A stretch of 64,000 nt of DNA from Anodontia alba (GCA_964016985.1 OZ024821.1:86025535-86089534); one strand, 5' to 3'. Shown: positions 27,101-42,100, counted from the stretch's first letter. A program made the numbers and translations. Notes: a model not told the origin generated them from the letters alone.

Positions 27101-30100
27101 ATTTCTTCCTAAACCACTGGGCAGAACTTAACTAAACTTGCTACAGGACTTCCCAAAAGGTGTGCGAGAGCAACACTATTATTCTGTTTGTCTGTCTGTC
27201 TGTTCATCTGTCTTGCTATCTCCTCCTAAACCACTGGACGGTATTTTTACCAAACTTGTTACATGACTTCCCAGCATGGTAAAGAAGAGCTAGAGTAACT
27301 ATATTTTTCACTTTTCTCTGCTTAGTGGTGAAAGCATGGGGATTTGCAATGGCATGCCACTGACTGTGCAATCTAGTTTTTTTTATGTGGTCCATTATTG
27401 TGGGTGTGGAATCACATAGAATATTCCCTCACAAGATGACCACTAAACTGTGCATTTCATTTTTTCTTTTTCTTTTTTTTTTCTTCATAATTTCGTTATT
27501 TCTGCATGAATTCTCATAAAACAGCATAGAGAGCGTAAGTTGTCTCCCTTGTAAAATATGGCAGAAAAAACTACCTTGTGTGTCAAATCTTAAGCACAAT
27601 TACAAAAAGGAGTTACAGTGTCAACAGAAAACAGAGTTGGTTACATGAAATGAAAAGCTGTCTCCAGGCATATTGGTGAAGAGGTCCCAGATCAGCCTGC
27701 ACATCCATGCAGTCTGATCAAGGCCTTTCTATACACTTACAGAATTAACCCTTGTCCTGCAGAGCTCAGATATAATGGGCCTTTGCAAACAGTGCAGATC
27801 CAGATCACTTGGCTTCTGAAGAAGCCAACTGATCTGAATCTGCACTGTTTACCATTTAGTATCTGAATTTATATCAACAATCTGGATCAAGGAATCTGAC
27901 TGACTGAGAATTATAAGTGTGTGTAGCATCTTAATTTATTCAGCATGACAAGGGTTAACAGAACTGATACACTTTCAGAGGAGATAAATCTATCAAAACT
28001 GTTTGTCCCCTTCTGAAAAGGGGTCTACTCTAAAAGTACTGATTCTTCCTTTATGAGTAGACCCCTTTGCAGAAGGGGAAATGCTGTTCAATGCAAATAG
28101 GAAGTCATAAAAGTTGTCTACCTTGTTAAAACTGACAGAAAATTTACCAAGTATATCCAGTCTGGGTCCCCTTAAATGAAACAAAGGACAACAAAGGTCC
28201 TGACAAGACTGAGAACTGAAAGATTTAGTTTAAGTTTTACAGCCCAGTCAACCCATCAGGATCATGTCAAGGGTGGTCAGTTAAGCAGTACTTATGTATA
28301 TTCTTTCCCCAGAAACTGAAGCTGTCCTTCTTTAATTAGCAGAAGTGAGAGAATGGAAGGGAGAGAGTGACCATAGGAACTATTTCAGGATCAATCTCCA
28401 TGAAAGAATGTGCCAGAACCGGAGGGGATTGAACCCGCAACCTAATCACCTGAGCCATCGAGGCCGGTAACAAGACTGAGAAGCTGCATGACGATCTGAA
28501 TCTGCATATTATAGCATATAGTCAAAAAAACCTTGCTTGACATGACCAGGACAATTATTGTTCTAGTTTTGCTGACTAGCATACTTACCTACACACAATG
28601 AAAGACTTGGTTTCAGTGACATTTTCTGAACCATCTCGTCTAGTTCTGCTACAGGACATTCCTCATCATTAATCAGAGCATGGTACTTGATACAGCCCAG
28701 GAACTCCTGGTAATGTCTGCAATCACATTAACACTTCATTACGAAAAAAAACCTATTCAAATATATTGAAAATTTCACCACCAAAAACATAGTTTTTCAG
28801 ATGAAAATTCTGATACTTTTCATATTTCTGCTCAAACAATAGATTCTGGGTACTCGTTAGACCTGCCTCAGTGAGGCTGTTCTAACGAGTACCCACAATC
28901 TATGTTTTTTAGCAGAAATAAGAAAAATAATGTATACCCCTGTAAATCCAAGTTTTACTGTATAAAATTGGGGTTTAAGGGGGTCAAAATTATATAGGTA
29001 TGTTTTCATGATGTCATGTTGGGTAATGATGATGATTTGGTGTTTTACATCCCTTTTAACATTATTTAAGTTACATCCAGACGAGCATTTTGAAATATTT
29101 TTCTTATTTTTCTCAGAAAATAGATTTTGACAATTTGCATGAAATGCCAAAGCCTTTTTTCTGGGAAAAATAAGAAAAATATCATCAATTTGTTGTCTGC
29201 TGACTTAGCCCAGAGAATGGTAATGGTTGGCTAATATTTAGTCGAGTGTAAACCAAATTAGCAGATAAACATTCGAGCCAACACATGACATGAGAAAAGG
29301 GTTATTACATAGGCGACCAGCAAAGGCTCAGGCCCATCATACATTGGGTGAGTCTTTTTGTCATTTAAGGGGTATCAGGTATATTTTTTCATTTTTGTTC
29401 TATTTTTAATTGAAATTCTTATAAGCAAACAGTGAAGACCCTGATCAGACGCCGCATTATGCGGCGTCTGACCTGGGTCTGCACTGTTTTCCTATGTCCA
29501 ACAAAAGTGACGCCAGGCTTGCTTGGGTTTAAAAGTAAAAATAGTACATTCCTTATACCCTATGAGTGATCAGCAAAGCACAGTCTCACCAGAGCATTTT
29601 CTGATTGTAGATAAAGAGACCCTGAGAAAGCTTCGGGCAAAAAACCCATGTCTGCATATCAAATAGGAGACTGTGCATGCACATTTGAAGAACCACAAAC
29701 TGGAAAACCATAAGGTCTCTTTTTTGTGTGCTGGCTCATTTTTTCCTGACTTGAATGGCTAAATAAGGCTACTGTCAATATTTTCTGAGACAATGCGCAA
29801 GATAAGTGGGACATCTAGACAATAATCTACTTGTTTCTCAAAAAAAAAACAAAAAAAAATGAAAAAAAAAAAAAAACAATAATTTCTTCCTCATTTCACA
29901 TTCAGATTAACCCATAAAGTGCTATTCTAAATTGGAGCAGACGGCATTCCATAATATTTTTTTTATTTTCCAGAGAAAATAGAAAATAACATTTCATGTG
30001 AACTGTCTGCCTAGCAGATGTGTCACATAAAATATTGGGCCTTTTTTCGAGAAAAAAAAAAGAACAAGAGAATGTGGTCTGTTGCTGTTGTGACTCCATA

Positions 30101-33100
30101 AACTCTCCAAACAGAAATCAATCACATTTACCTTGTCAGCAACTTTTCCATTATCAAATTACCACACTTTAAGTTTTTGGACCAACAGGCTTGAGCAAAC
30201 AGTGTAGGCCCAGATCAGAAACTGCAGGATGTGGCATCTCAATAGATACTAATGTCTTCTGTCACTCATCCAGCAAATTGTTTGAATTGTTTAATGGCAT
30301 ATCAATCCTTGTGAGTTTTGTGTTGTTTCCCAGAGAAAGGGAGAAAATAAATAGAAGAGTTAATAGAGGAGACAAAAGAAAGAAATATAGGAGGACGAAG
30401 TAAAAAGTGAATGACAGTGCAGAAACAGAACACATACTAACATGCCCCCTTCCCCAACCTGCTGTAAGTACAGAAGGCCCTAAACACTGTATCACTCAGC
30501 CCAGCTGTTTTAGACATACAGCTGAACTTCAATGGCTCTAACCCCAATGGCTCGTTTACCATGGATGAGTCGAACACGTTCTTGAGTCCACAGGGATTTC
30601 TCCAAATATGACATAAGGATAATTTAGGGACATTTTCTTCTTTTATCTTGCAAATGTATGTTGTGTGCACTCATTAGAATTGCCTTGATGAGGCAATTCT
30701 AATGAGTACACACAACATACGTTTATAATATAGAACACTGAAATGATATCCCACAATAATCTCCAATATGCCTCCTGGTATGGCACTAATAGTAACCCTC
30801 CGTGGCTTGAACTACCACTGTCTCGAACAAATTTTCACGGTCCCAAAGGGGTTCGAGCCATCGAAGGTCGACTGTATCAATAATTTGTAAAATAGACATT
30901 TAAATTTGAGGATAAGCAGGACTTCAGATAAGGCACTTTTTTCAACCAAATAATTTGGATAGTTTTCTTATTTCTGCTTGAAAACATAGCTGTGGGTACT
31001 CATTAGAAGTGCCTCAGCGAGGCACTTCTAATGAGTACCCACAACATGTTTTCGACCAGAAATTAGAATCATATTTACATGATATCCCTCTTGTCTGGAG
31101 CTAAGGACAAGTACAGTTAGAGTAAAGGCATTGGAATATGTAAGGTAAGCTCAGTAATAAATATTCATGTGCTCTTTACCTGCAACTATCTTCATCTACT
31201 GAATTTATTTTCTCAAATGAATGCCTACATTCCTCTTGTGTTGCTTTTTCCACAAACCAGGCAGAACATTTCTGATCTAAAAACAAACAAAAAAAAAACT
31301 GATTACTTATACAGTTAGTAAACTGAATTTTTAAACAGTTTGTACATAAATTCTTAGCCTACATACTAACATTTATGCTGGAAGGCATTATATGATGGTG
31401 TTGATATAAGACAGTTTAAAGGTTGACCTCAAAAGTGTTGTAGCCAAACAAAAATGTACAGATTATACAGAAAAATGACCGTTTCTGGTCATTTTTTCTA
31501 TACAATCTATACATTTTATTTAGATACAACCCAACTGTTTAGTAACATGATTTTTGCTTTGGATCACAGCAATAGTATTATAAAGAGGTTGTGGTTGATT
31601 TGGAATCTTGACAGGGGACATAGGTCATATTACCTGCATGAGAATTATGTTCATCGAGCTGTAAAGTTTCATACATTAAAATTTCTGATAAAATGGCTTA
31701 TGAAGTTTGATCATGGTCTACACTTTACAATTTCACAAATTATTTTTGAAACAATTGCATAAAAAATCAAACTTTAGGCAAAAAGTATACAATAAAGCAT
31801 TTGAAATTTTAGGACAATCACCATATCAACGGAAGTAAAAGACTACGGTAGTATCCTTCTTTCAACAAGAACATGAAACCTGTTAACCCTTGTCCTGCTG
31901 AACCCTGATATACCCTGCCTTTGCAAACAGTGTAGATCTGGATCAGTTGGCTTCTACAGAAGCCAACTGATCTGGATCTGCACTGTTTGCCATTAAGTAT
32001 GTGAATTCATATCAACAATCTGGATCACATAATCTGATTGGCTTAAAATTGAAAGTAGGCGTGGCATCTTAATGTATTCAGCATGACAAGGCTTAACTTT
32101 ATTTTTTTAACCCATTTATGCCAAGTAGACTCGTCTATCTCACCACTTTGGACAGGTCCATTTCTTATACAAGGAGTGTCTGGTTACTTTTCTTTATTAC
32201 CATCTTTTGTAGAAATGTAAGTATTTAATGCAAACAGTGAAGACCCTGATCAGACCCTGCATTCTGCAGCATTCGATCTGGGTCTGCACTGTTTACCAAA
32301 TTTTGAATAACCCTTTAGAAGGTTTCCAGACTGAAGTGGGTTAAGCATAGTGTTTACAATCTCTGAAGACATACTGCATTTATAGGTACTTCACTACAAT
32401 AAAATATGGGATTTATTATACATGAAAGCCTTTTTACAAAGCGGCATGCTCTCACAAACAACACCCATTTTACAAACATGCTACCATATAACTTAATACT
32501 ATTAGCAACAACCATCTGTTCTTATGCTGTTACTGAGCCCATTCAGGGCCCAGTTGTTCAAAGCTGATGACATCATTAGTTAACGATTCATTAAAATTTA
32601 CGAGTGATACGCAAATATCTGAAACTTTTTGCTGAAAAAATGTGAACAGCTTTTGCATTAAGCTTTTGCAATGCAAAAGCTACTCACATTTTTTCAGCAA
32701 AAAAATATCAGAATAGTGTTTTTTAAATCTCCTAAAACAGTTAACGAAATGAACTCTTACAAGCTCGTTAAGCTAACAACGCTTTGAACAACTGGGCCCT
32801 GGAAATTGTATAGGTATGTTTTTGTGATGTCACTTTATCACTCTCTGGCAGATTCAGCAGATGACAATTTGACAATATTTTTCTTATTTTCCCAGAAAAC
32901 AGGCTTGACATTTCTAGGAAAAATAAGTAAAATATTTCAAATTGTCACCTGCTGAATTTTCTACAAAGCACACTAAGCGTTATATGTAATTATCCTACTT
33001 ACAGATCATAATCATTCCCTAAGGAATGGGAAATAACAATGACCCGTCCCACACTGTTAGACACTATCCTTATGTGTGTACACATATGAAAAAATGTTGG

Positions 33101-36100
33101 TTTCTTTCACAGCTTGCCTTACTAATGTAATCATTTTAAATATTCAGACAACATAATTCTAACTATAGTCTAACTTTAATAGCTTGAACGCCGATGGTTC
33201 GTTTACCATGGCTAATTGGAACTCCTTTTTGAGTCCCTATGAAATTCTTCTGATAGTTCAAGAGAACAAATATTTAAAGAAATTTTCTTATTTATTATGA
33301 AATTGTATGTTGTGTGTACTCATTAGAATTGCCTCATTGATGCAATTCTAATGAGTACACTCAACATACAATTATTGTGTAGAAAATGGAAACAATTTCC
33401 CTACGTTATCACTACTTGTTTCCCGATCTGGAACCGTGATTAACCCTCAGTGGCTTGAACTACCCATGTCTCGAACAGTTTTCCATGGTCCCAAAGACGT
33501 TTGAGTAACTGAGGTTTGACTGTATTTTTATCCTACTTGAACAGGTCCATTTAACTAGCTGCTGATATGTATAAAACATGCTGGCGTTGTAGCAAACAGT
33601 GTAGACCTTGATCGAGGTTTGACCTTTACCACTGTCTGGGCTGATTCAGATTAATACTTTTTTTTCATTTTCCCAGAAAATAGGGTTAGACATTTTATGC
33701 AAATTGTCTCCTAAGGAAAGAGACAATTTGCATGAAATGTCAAAATCTATTTTTCCAGAAAAATAAAGAAAAATATTTAAAATGTTGCCTGCTGAAATAG
33801 TTATCCAGTACGCTAAGCCTTAATCAGAATGCACTGTTTACTCAGACATTCTTGTCGAAATGTTTGGGTAAATATGATAAGTCTTACTTCTGCAGGTGCC
33901 TATATCAAAACCTGGAGGCATTTTATGGCTGGTGATGAAATGAGAAAGAACTGTCTCCAATTGACAAGAATGTTGTTCCATCCTGAGATTGTCATTCACA
34001 CAGTGATATATGTCAGTGAATGCTCTGAAATTAAACAATGCAAATAGGATGAAGTGGGAATGAACCATCTCCTACTGGCAATAATGTTGTTGTTCCATCC
34101 TAAGACTGTCATTCACACAGTGATTTAAGTCCGTGAATATTCTGAAATTAAACAATACAAGTAAGATGAAGTGAGACAGAACTGTCTCCAACAGACAAGA
34201 ATGTTGTTCCATCCTGCATCCTGAGATTGTCATTCACACAGTGATTTAAGTCAGTGAATATTCTGAAATTAAACAATACAAGTAAGATGAAGTGAGACAG
34301 AACTGTCTCCAACAGATCAGAATGTTGTTCCATCCTAAGACTGTCATTCACACAGTGATTTAAGTCAGTGAATATTCTGAAATTAAACAATACAAGTAAG
34401 ATGAAGTGAGACAGAACTGTCTCCAACAGACAGGAATGTTGTTCCATCCTGAGATTGTCAGTCATACAGTGATTTAAGTCAGTGAAAGCTCTGAAATTAC
34501 ACAATACAAGTAAGATGAAGTGAGACAGAACTGTCTCCAACAGACAAGAATGTTGTTCCATCCTGAGATTGTCATTCACACAGTGATTTAAGTCAGTGAA
34601 AGCTCTGAAATTAAACAACAAAAGTAAGATGAAGTGAGACAGAACTGTCTCCAACAAACAAGAATGTCATTCCATCCTGAGATTGTCATTCACACAGAGA
34701 TATATGTTAGTGACTGCTCTGAAATTAAACAATACAAGAATGATGAAGTGAAAATGAACTATCTCCAACAGATGATAATGTTGTTCCATCCTGAGATTGT
34801 CATTCACACAGTGATATGTCAGTGACTGCTCTGAAATTAAACAATACAAGAACAATGAAGTGTGAAAGAACTGTCTTTAAATGACAATAATGTTGTTCCA
34901 TTCTGAGTTTGTCATTCATACAGTGATATATGTCAGTGATTGCTCAGACAATACAGAACCCAGTTGTCAAGAAATATATATATATATATAAAAAAAAAAA
35001 AAATGGCTAAGTTTAAAAAGCTGTCATTTTGATGAAAATGATTTTTCAGCATCATACACATATTCAATATGTCTCTAATGAGTCTGCAAAATATCAGATT
35101 GCTTCAACAATTACACTGAGACGTGTTGATTTCACCGTGCATGCACTATATAGATTCATGCTGAAGCAACTTTTCAAGAATAACAAAGACAAAGGGAAGT
35201 AACTCTAAAGAAATTAACCCCTGGGCAATTTTTTCTCTAACAGCAACATCTCATCAATATCAACATTTATGCAAAATATGAAAAGATTCTGTAATTTAGC
35301 AAGACAGAAGCAGAATTTAGAATGTAACAGACGGAAATGACAACAGTATACACCACAAACATAATCTGAGGGAGGGGTAGGTGGGGTGAGGGTGGGGGAT
35401 GCGGGTGGGTGGGGAAGGGTGAAAAGAGGGGTGTATAAATACTTATAAAGCTCCAGAAAAGCTTTATCACCACAACTTACTTGCATGTATCTGAGACAGT
35501 TTCTAAAGCTGATAGTTCATTTCTACACTCACTAGTGACAACATCCATTATATACATGCCATCTGTGCATTTATTCTGATCTGTAAACAAAATGTACACA
35601 TTATTACAAGCTGGCCTCTACTAAACACACATAAAGCTCCATTGTATCTGAGACAGTTTCTAAAGCTGATAGTTCATTTCTACACTCACTAGTGACAACA
35701 TCCATTATATACATGCCATCTGTGCATTTATTCTGATCTGTAAACAAAATGTATACATTATTACAAGCTGGCCTCTACTAAACACACATAAAGCTCCAGG
35801 TATATTTATAACTACACTGGAGTCGCTTTACAAAACAGTTTGTAAGATAGTTTCTGATATAAGTTGATTTAACCCTTGTCTTGCTGAATAAATTAAGATG
35901 CCATACCCATTTCCAATTTCCAGCCAGTTAGATTACTCGATCCGGATTTTTGATAGAAATTCACATATTTAATGACAAACAGTGCAGATCCAGATCAGTT
36001 GGCTTCTTCAGAAGCCCACTGATCTGGATCTACACTGTTTGCTAAGACAGGGCATGTCGTGTTCAGCAAGAAAAGGGTTAAAAGGAGGACCTCAATAGTG

Positions 36101-39100
36101 TTCTATCTAAACAAAACCGAATAGATTATATAGAAAAATGACCATTTAAGGTCATTTTTTATTTTAAATCTATAAATTTTTGTGTGGATACATCACAGCT
36201 GTCTAGCTAACATGGTTTTTTGCTTTGGATACCAGCAATAGTGTTATAAAGAGGTTGGGGTGTATTTACTAATATGTATCTGTAGTTTGCTCAACGTCTT
36301 TTATTTGAGGAGCAAGAAAGGCTTTTGTGGCATTTTATTCTGAAATACATAATTCATAGCACATTATCCATGTTAGTGAAAACTAAAGGGGAAACAGTAA
36401 AGCTTTAACTGTACTGTATGTAGACGAATTGTCGAGTACTATTTCATGACATTTCTAGCATAATATTTCTATTTTCTCAATAGAAACTTATGTTGTGAGT
36501 ACTCATTAGAAGTGCCTCAGTTAGGCACTTCTAATGAGTACTCGCAACATGTTTTTATGGAGAAATGGAGAAAATTATCCCAGAGTTATCACCAAATACT
36601 ACTCCTTAACAAGTTCTCTGTACATGGGTTCTTGCTGTTTCCATATGAGCTTACCACATAAATCAGCCTGCCAAATAGACATGTATTTGAATAAAAAAAG
36701 GTCAATAAGCAGTGCTTCTTAGATTCATCCCACAAAGACCAAAATGTATCAGACAGACGTACAGATGGACAACATGAAAACAGTATACCCCACAGACAGT
36801 TCGTGGGGGTGGGAGGGGGTTTATAATGATGCCACTCAATCTGATCACTCAAACAATCTTTGCATCATGTTGGATATCTGTGAAGCAAACAGTTCAGACC
36901 TAGATAAGACTGAAAGATGCAGAAGTATGGGACAAGTATGGTAAGCAGTTAAAGAGTCTGAATATTTATGGTAAATACAGGAACTAATTTAGGACATGTA
37001 CGCTAAGGAGTTAAGGTGTTTGAATATTCAGGGTAAATACTATCAATATGACAGTGAGGATAAATACTGAAAAAGGAGACACAATTGTTCTCATATTCTG
37101 GATGACTGATCACATACCTCCTGACTAGACACTTATTTCAACTGAAAAATACAAAAATATGTTGTGTGGTACTCATTAGAAGTGCCTCACTAAGGCACTG
37201 TTAATGAGTACCCACAACATGTTTTCATGGAGAAATAAGAAAAAATGTTATGTGGATACCCCCTCTTATCTGGAGCCATGACTGATGTACCTGGATCTTT
37301 GTATGTGTAACCAAACTGGATGTTTCTCATATCTTCTCTAAAGTCAGAATAGAGAGTGTTCAGAAGACGATTGTCAGGATTACCAGTTGACCAATAACTT
37401 AGTCCCATTATAACACTGCCTTCCCTGAAAAGAAAAAATCATACCAAACTCATACCATAGTAAACCTACATATCTGGGCAGAATGTTTAAGATTGCAAAA
37501 TAAATAAGAGAGGTATGAGCTACAATATAAATGAGCTGTGTACCGAGAAAAGGGCTATTTGGGCTTTCCATCAAATCAATATTTCATTGAATATGCCTGG
37601 CCCCTTATCAAAGCCACGTCTGGTCTTTTTGCTGAAGTTTACCCTTAGCCAACCACTTATGAGAGCAAACACCATAGATTCTGGTGAGACTGCAAGAATG
37701 CATAGGCTCGCCTGAATCTTTGCTAGTCATATATGCTAAAATGGCTCTTTTTCCATGGCTCAAACATTTTTCTTATCATAAAGAAGGAATGTTCTAATAC
37801 ACATGTGGTTTTGAATAACTTACCGAAGATACTTTATTTCGCTTCTACCGAAGTCCCTTGAAAGTGTAGAAATCTGAAAAGAGAACACAGCATACCATAT
37901 TTACCCTAAGTATTGGACACCTTCATTCCTTAACATACCTGTCCTAAATATTTATAAAAGTCTTTTTTACCACCTGATGATGTGTCTAAAATAGTGCTGG
38001 ATGAGGGGCAAACTGTGTAGACCCTGATCAGATGCATCTGATCTGGGTCTACACTGTTTGCTCAGGCTTGACGGTCCCAATATTTTATTCTGGTAATTTT
38101 AGAGCATTGTTTTAGAAAACTGTAAGAAGTCCAAATGCTTGTACATCTCACCTGTATTCATCCACTTATTGGTATGACACAAACTCTAGGTTATACTTTC
38201 TGAACACACTCTAGCAAACATAGGTAAAGCATATTTTTTCCTTATTTTCAAGAGGTTTATACATTGTCTTCCTAGGCTAATTTTCATCCAAAGATACTAG
38301 GCTACTAGTGTTGCTGAAGTATTCACTCACTGCCAATGAAGGGATTCTAAAATGTTCTTTATCACACCCTCCAGTTGGTGTTGGAGTTTTACGGCCCAGT
38401 TAACACTATTAAGTCCATGCTGGGCCTGTCAGTTAACCTACTGACACTTTTTCCGGTGCAGGCTTAGTTCTCTAAGCAGTAAACCAGTACTTGTACACAA
38501 ACTATTGCCAGTTACTGACAAATCCCCAACCTGAATCAGCAAAGGGGTGACAATGACAATAGAAATTATTTCATGATCAAATTCCACAAAAACTTATATG
38601 GCAAAGCTGCGATTCCAAGCTTCCAGCTGGGACCCCTGGATCTCAGTCAGATGCCGAAAAAAAGGTTGTCTTGGGGCTACAAGTATATGGACTAGCCAGT
38701 AAAGCCTAATCTGACAAGGGCCTTTACTATACATTGATATATTTCTGCGGTGTCCAATGACTAAGTGGACAGCAAAGGCCCTGATCAGACTGGGTGATTG
38801 TGCAGGCAGATCTAACTCTTTGCTGTCCACACAAGTGACACATTATCACTTAGGATGACACAAATGTACTGTAAATGTCTTAAAATTCTTGGCCCATGCA
38901 GTTGTTCATGAAGTCGTTAGTTAACATATCGTTAAACTTTGATCATTAAATATGGCATATACGCTAATATTTTTTATGAAAAATGTCTGTGAATTAGATA
39001 TTGTACTTACTAGAACAGTTATTATTTTGACCCTTAACAAGCTCGTTAAGCTAACAATGCTTTGAACAACTGGGCCCTGAACACTTCATTTCATACTGTT

Positions 39101-42100
39101 TTTACCTAAATTTTGCTTTTATGCAGTTGTTCTTTAAACTTCATCATTCTCTGGGTAGATTCCGCAAATGGAAAATTGATGATATTTTTTATTATTTTTC
39201 CATAAAATAGGTTTTGACATATTATGCAAATCGTCTCCTACTACGGAGACGATTTGCATGGAATATCAAAGTCTATTTTCCAGGAAAAATAAGAACAATA
39301 TTTCAAAATATCATTCGCCGATCATCATGTAATGTCACTTCTCATTGGCTGGCGTTTGGTTTTACGCAGCTCACAGCACTTTGCTTTGTGCAAATAGTAC
39401 ATTTTTTCAACAGAAAAATGAATAAATGCATTAGAACGGGGATAACTGCATTCAAAATTGTCATCTGAGGAGGTAAATTGGTGGTTTTACGATAGCAAAT
39501 CACGCATCGCTGTAAAACAAAATTTCTGACCGTAAAACTGATTTACCTCCCCAAATGACAAATTTGAATGCAGTTATCCCCTAATTGCCCTTCTCAAATC
39601 AGCAAAAGGGAGAGAATGACTGAAGAAAATATTTCATGATTAATCTCCACGAAAGAATGTTGCCGGACTCGGCAAGGATTGAACCCACAACCTCCTGATC
39701 ACCAGTTGGATGCCCATCCAGCTGAGTCACTGAGGCAAACACAGAAACTTTGATGTATGGAATTTTAAGACATTTGTTTGTGTTGAGGTTTTACGGCCCA
39801 GTCAACCCAATGGGGTCATGTCGAGCACGGTCAGTTTACCTAACCACACGTTTACTGGGCAGGCTTAGTCCTCTAAGCGGTTAACCAGTATTGTGCACAT
39901 TCTTTTGCCAGAAACTGACAACTGCCCTTCTTGAATCAGCGGAAGGGAGAGAATGACCGTAGAAAATATTTCATGATCAATCTCCACGAAAGAATGTTGC
40001 CGACCTCGGCGGGGGTTGAACCCGCGACCTCCTGGTCTCCAGTCGGACGGCGCATCCAACTGAGCCACCGAGGCCGGCTTTTAAGACATTTACCATAATG
40101 CACAGGAGAAAACTTACCAAACGTGAATACTTCTGAACAAAATTCTTATAAGCATCACTAGAGTTTATATACATTTCTGAGACAAATGTCTCATTCTCGA
40201 AACGAAGCTCAGACACCCAGCGAGCACCTGAAAAAAAAAGCAAATAACAAAATCTTAAAATCTAATTAATGCTGTTTCACTTAGTCAAAATAATTCACGA
40301 TAAATGTCCTAAAATTTCGAACACTTTATTCCGTACTATTTTGGCTTAAATTTTGCTTTTAACCCTTGTCCTGCTGAATAAATTAAGCTGCCATGCCCAC
40401 TTCAAACTGACAGCTAATCAGATTGCTTAATCCAGATTGTTGCTGTAAGTTCACAAACTTAATGGCAAATAGTGCAGATCCAGATCAGTTGGCTTCTTCA
40501 GAAGCCAACTGATCTGGATCTACACTGTCTGCAAAGGCAGGGTATATCCAGGTTCAGCAAGACAAGGGTTAATGCAGCTGTTTCTTAAAATACTTCTTAA
40601 ATTCCTTCAGAAGCAGTCTGATCTGGGTCTGCACTGTTTGCATATGTCATTTTGTCAGTAACTTTGGTGTTCGAATTTTTAGGACATTTACCGTATTTTA
40701 TCTCGACAAACTTATATATAATTCAAAATCTTCTCCCCTCCTCTCAACCCCTTATACTTGGGACTCATTTTATCATTCTTTTAGTCTGAACTTATACACT
40801 TGACAAAGCTATCAAAAAGCTTTCACAGTTACCCAGCTTGAAAAATACATGTAAAATCAAAGTAAAGAAATTTCTCTAGAGTTAAGAAGAAACCTCTTTT
40901 TCCTTAAATATATAAGAAAATCCCTGGAAGTTAATCTGTACAGTTGGTTTATTTGTAGTTCTGAGGCGATTATTTTTTTTTTATCAAAAGTAGCAATTTC
41001 TTTTACATATCCTTAAATTCTGGACAGAAAGAATCTGCTACCCTTGGGAGAAATGGCCTTCATATGCAGGTTAGCAAACAGGGCCCAGTTGTTCAAAGCA
41101 TCATCAGCTTAACAAGCTCATTTGTAGTTTAAATGTTACCTCTTCTAGTAAGTACAATAACAATAACTCATGTGGTTTGGGATGGTAAAGCACAGAACTT
41201 CAGACCAGTATCTTACATCAGGGCAAGTATGAACTGCTTCCACCCAGAGGTTCAGGAGATAGCCTTTTAAAAACTTCAACCAAAAGACTTAAACCACTGC
41301 AGCCGCAGCCACCACTGCCGCCATGGTGATTGCTATAGTACTTTCACACTGATGAGCTAAAAACAGTATACCTTAGGGCCCAGTTGTTCAAAACTAATGA
41401 TGTTGTTAGTTAACGTATCATTAAAATTTTTATCATTAAATATGGCATATACTATAAGATTTTTGCTGAAAAAATGTGAGCAGCTACTCATATTTTTTTC
41501 AGCAAAAATACCTGTGAATTAGATATTGTACTTACTAGAACAGTTAACATTTTGTTCACTAGACACTGTTAAGCTAACAATACTTTGAACAACTGGGCCT
41601 AGGAAATTGTTGCTTAATACTGGCTTACGTTTACAGTTTTCACTATAGTCCCAGTATGTAGGCATATAACTGTAGGTCTGTTCCCCAAGTCTATTTTTAA
41701 CCTCTGCAGGGTCACACCAAATTGTTTGACTTTCCATGGCTCCCAGTATACAGTTCACAAACATGTCAAAATTCCTGAAAAACAAATTCAAAGAATTTAT
41801 GTCCCCAGCCTTTTAAAAATCCTACAAAAATGACCAGGTCAAACAAGATATCTAAGATACAATGTGAAAAAAATTATTGTGGGTTATGTCCAAATCACAT
41901 GCACATCTTCACGCAGTAAATGTCTGCAAAGTTTCAAAAAGATTGGTTAAAGCCTGTAGGAGGAGATGCGTACAAAAAATACCCATTCTATATCCAGTCA
42001 AACTTTGATACTTTGAAGTGCAGGGGACCTAAAGTGGTACTTCCAAGTATTTGAGGCTTTGAATTTTTGAGTCAGCTATCTCAGTCATTTATGGAAAGAT

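Noticed and set aside
26409..27135. Coding frames with SVHPSI-like products
   Set aside because: Products of the T1 tandem unit; both strands open in the same stretch.
34148..34657. A separate 169-codon gene
   Set aside because: It is the read-through of partial copies of exon 12 including their intron ends, and it ends in a frameshift.
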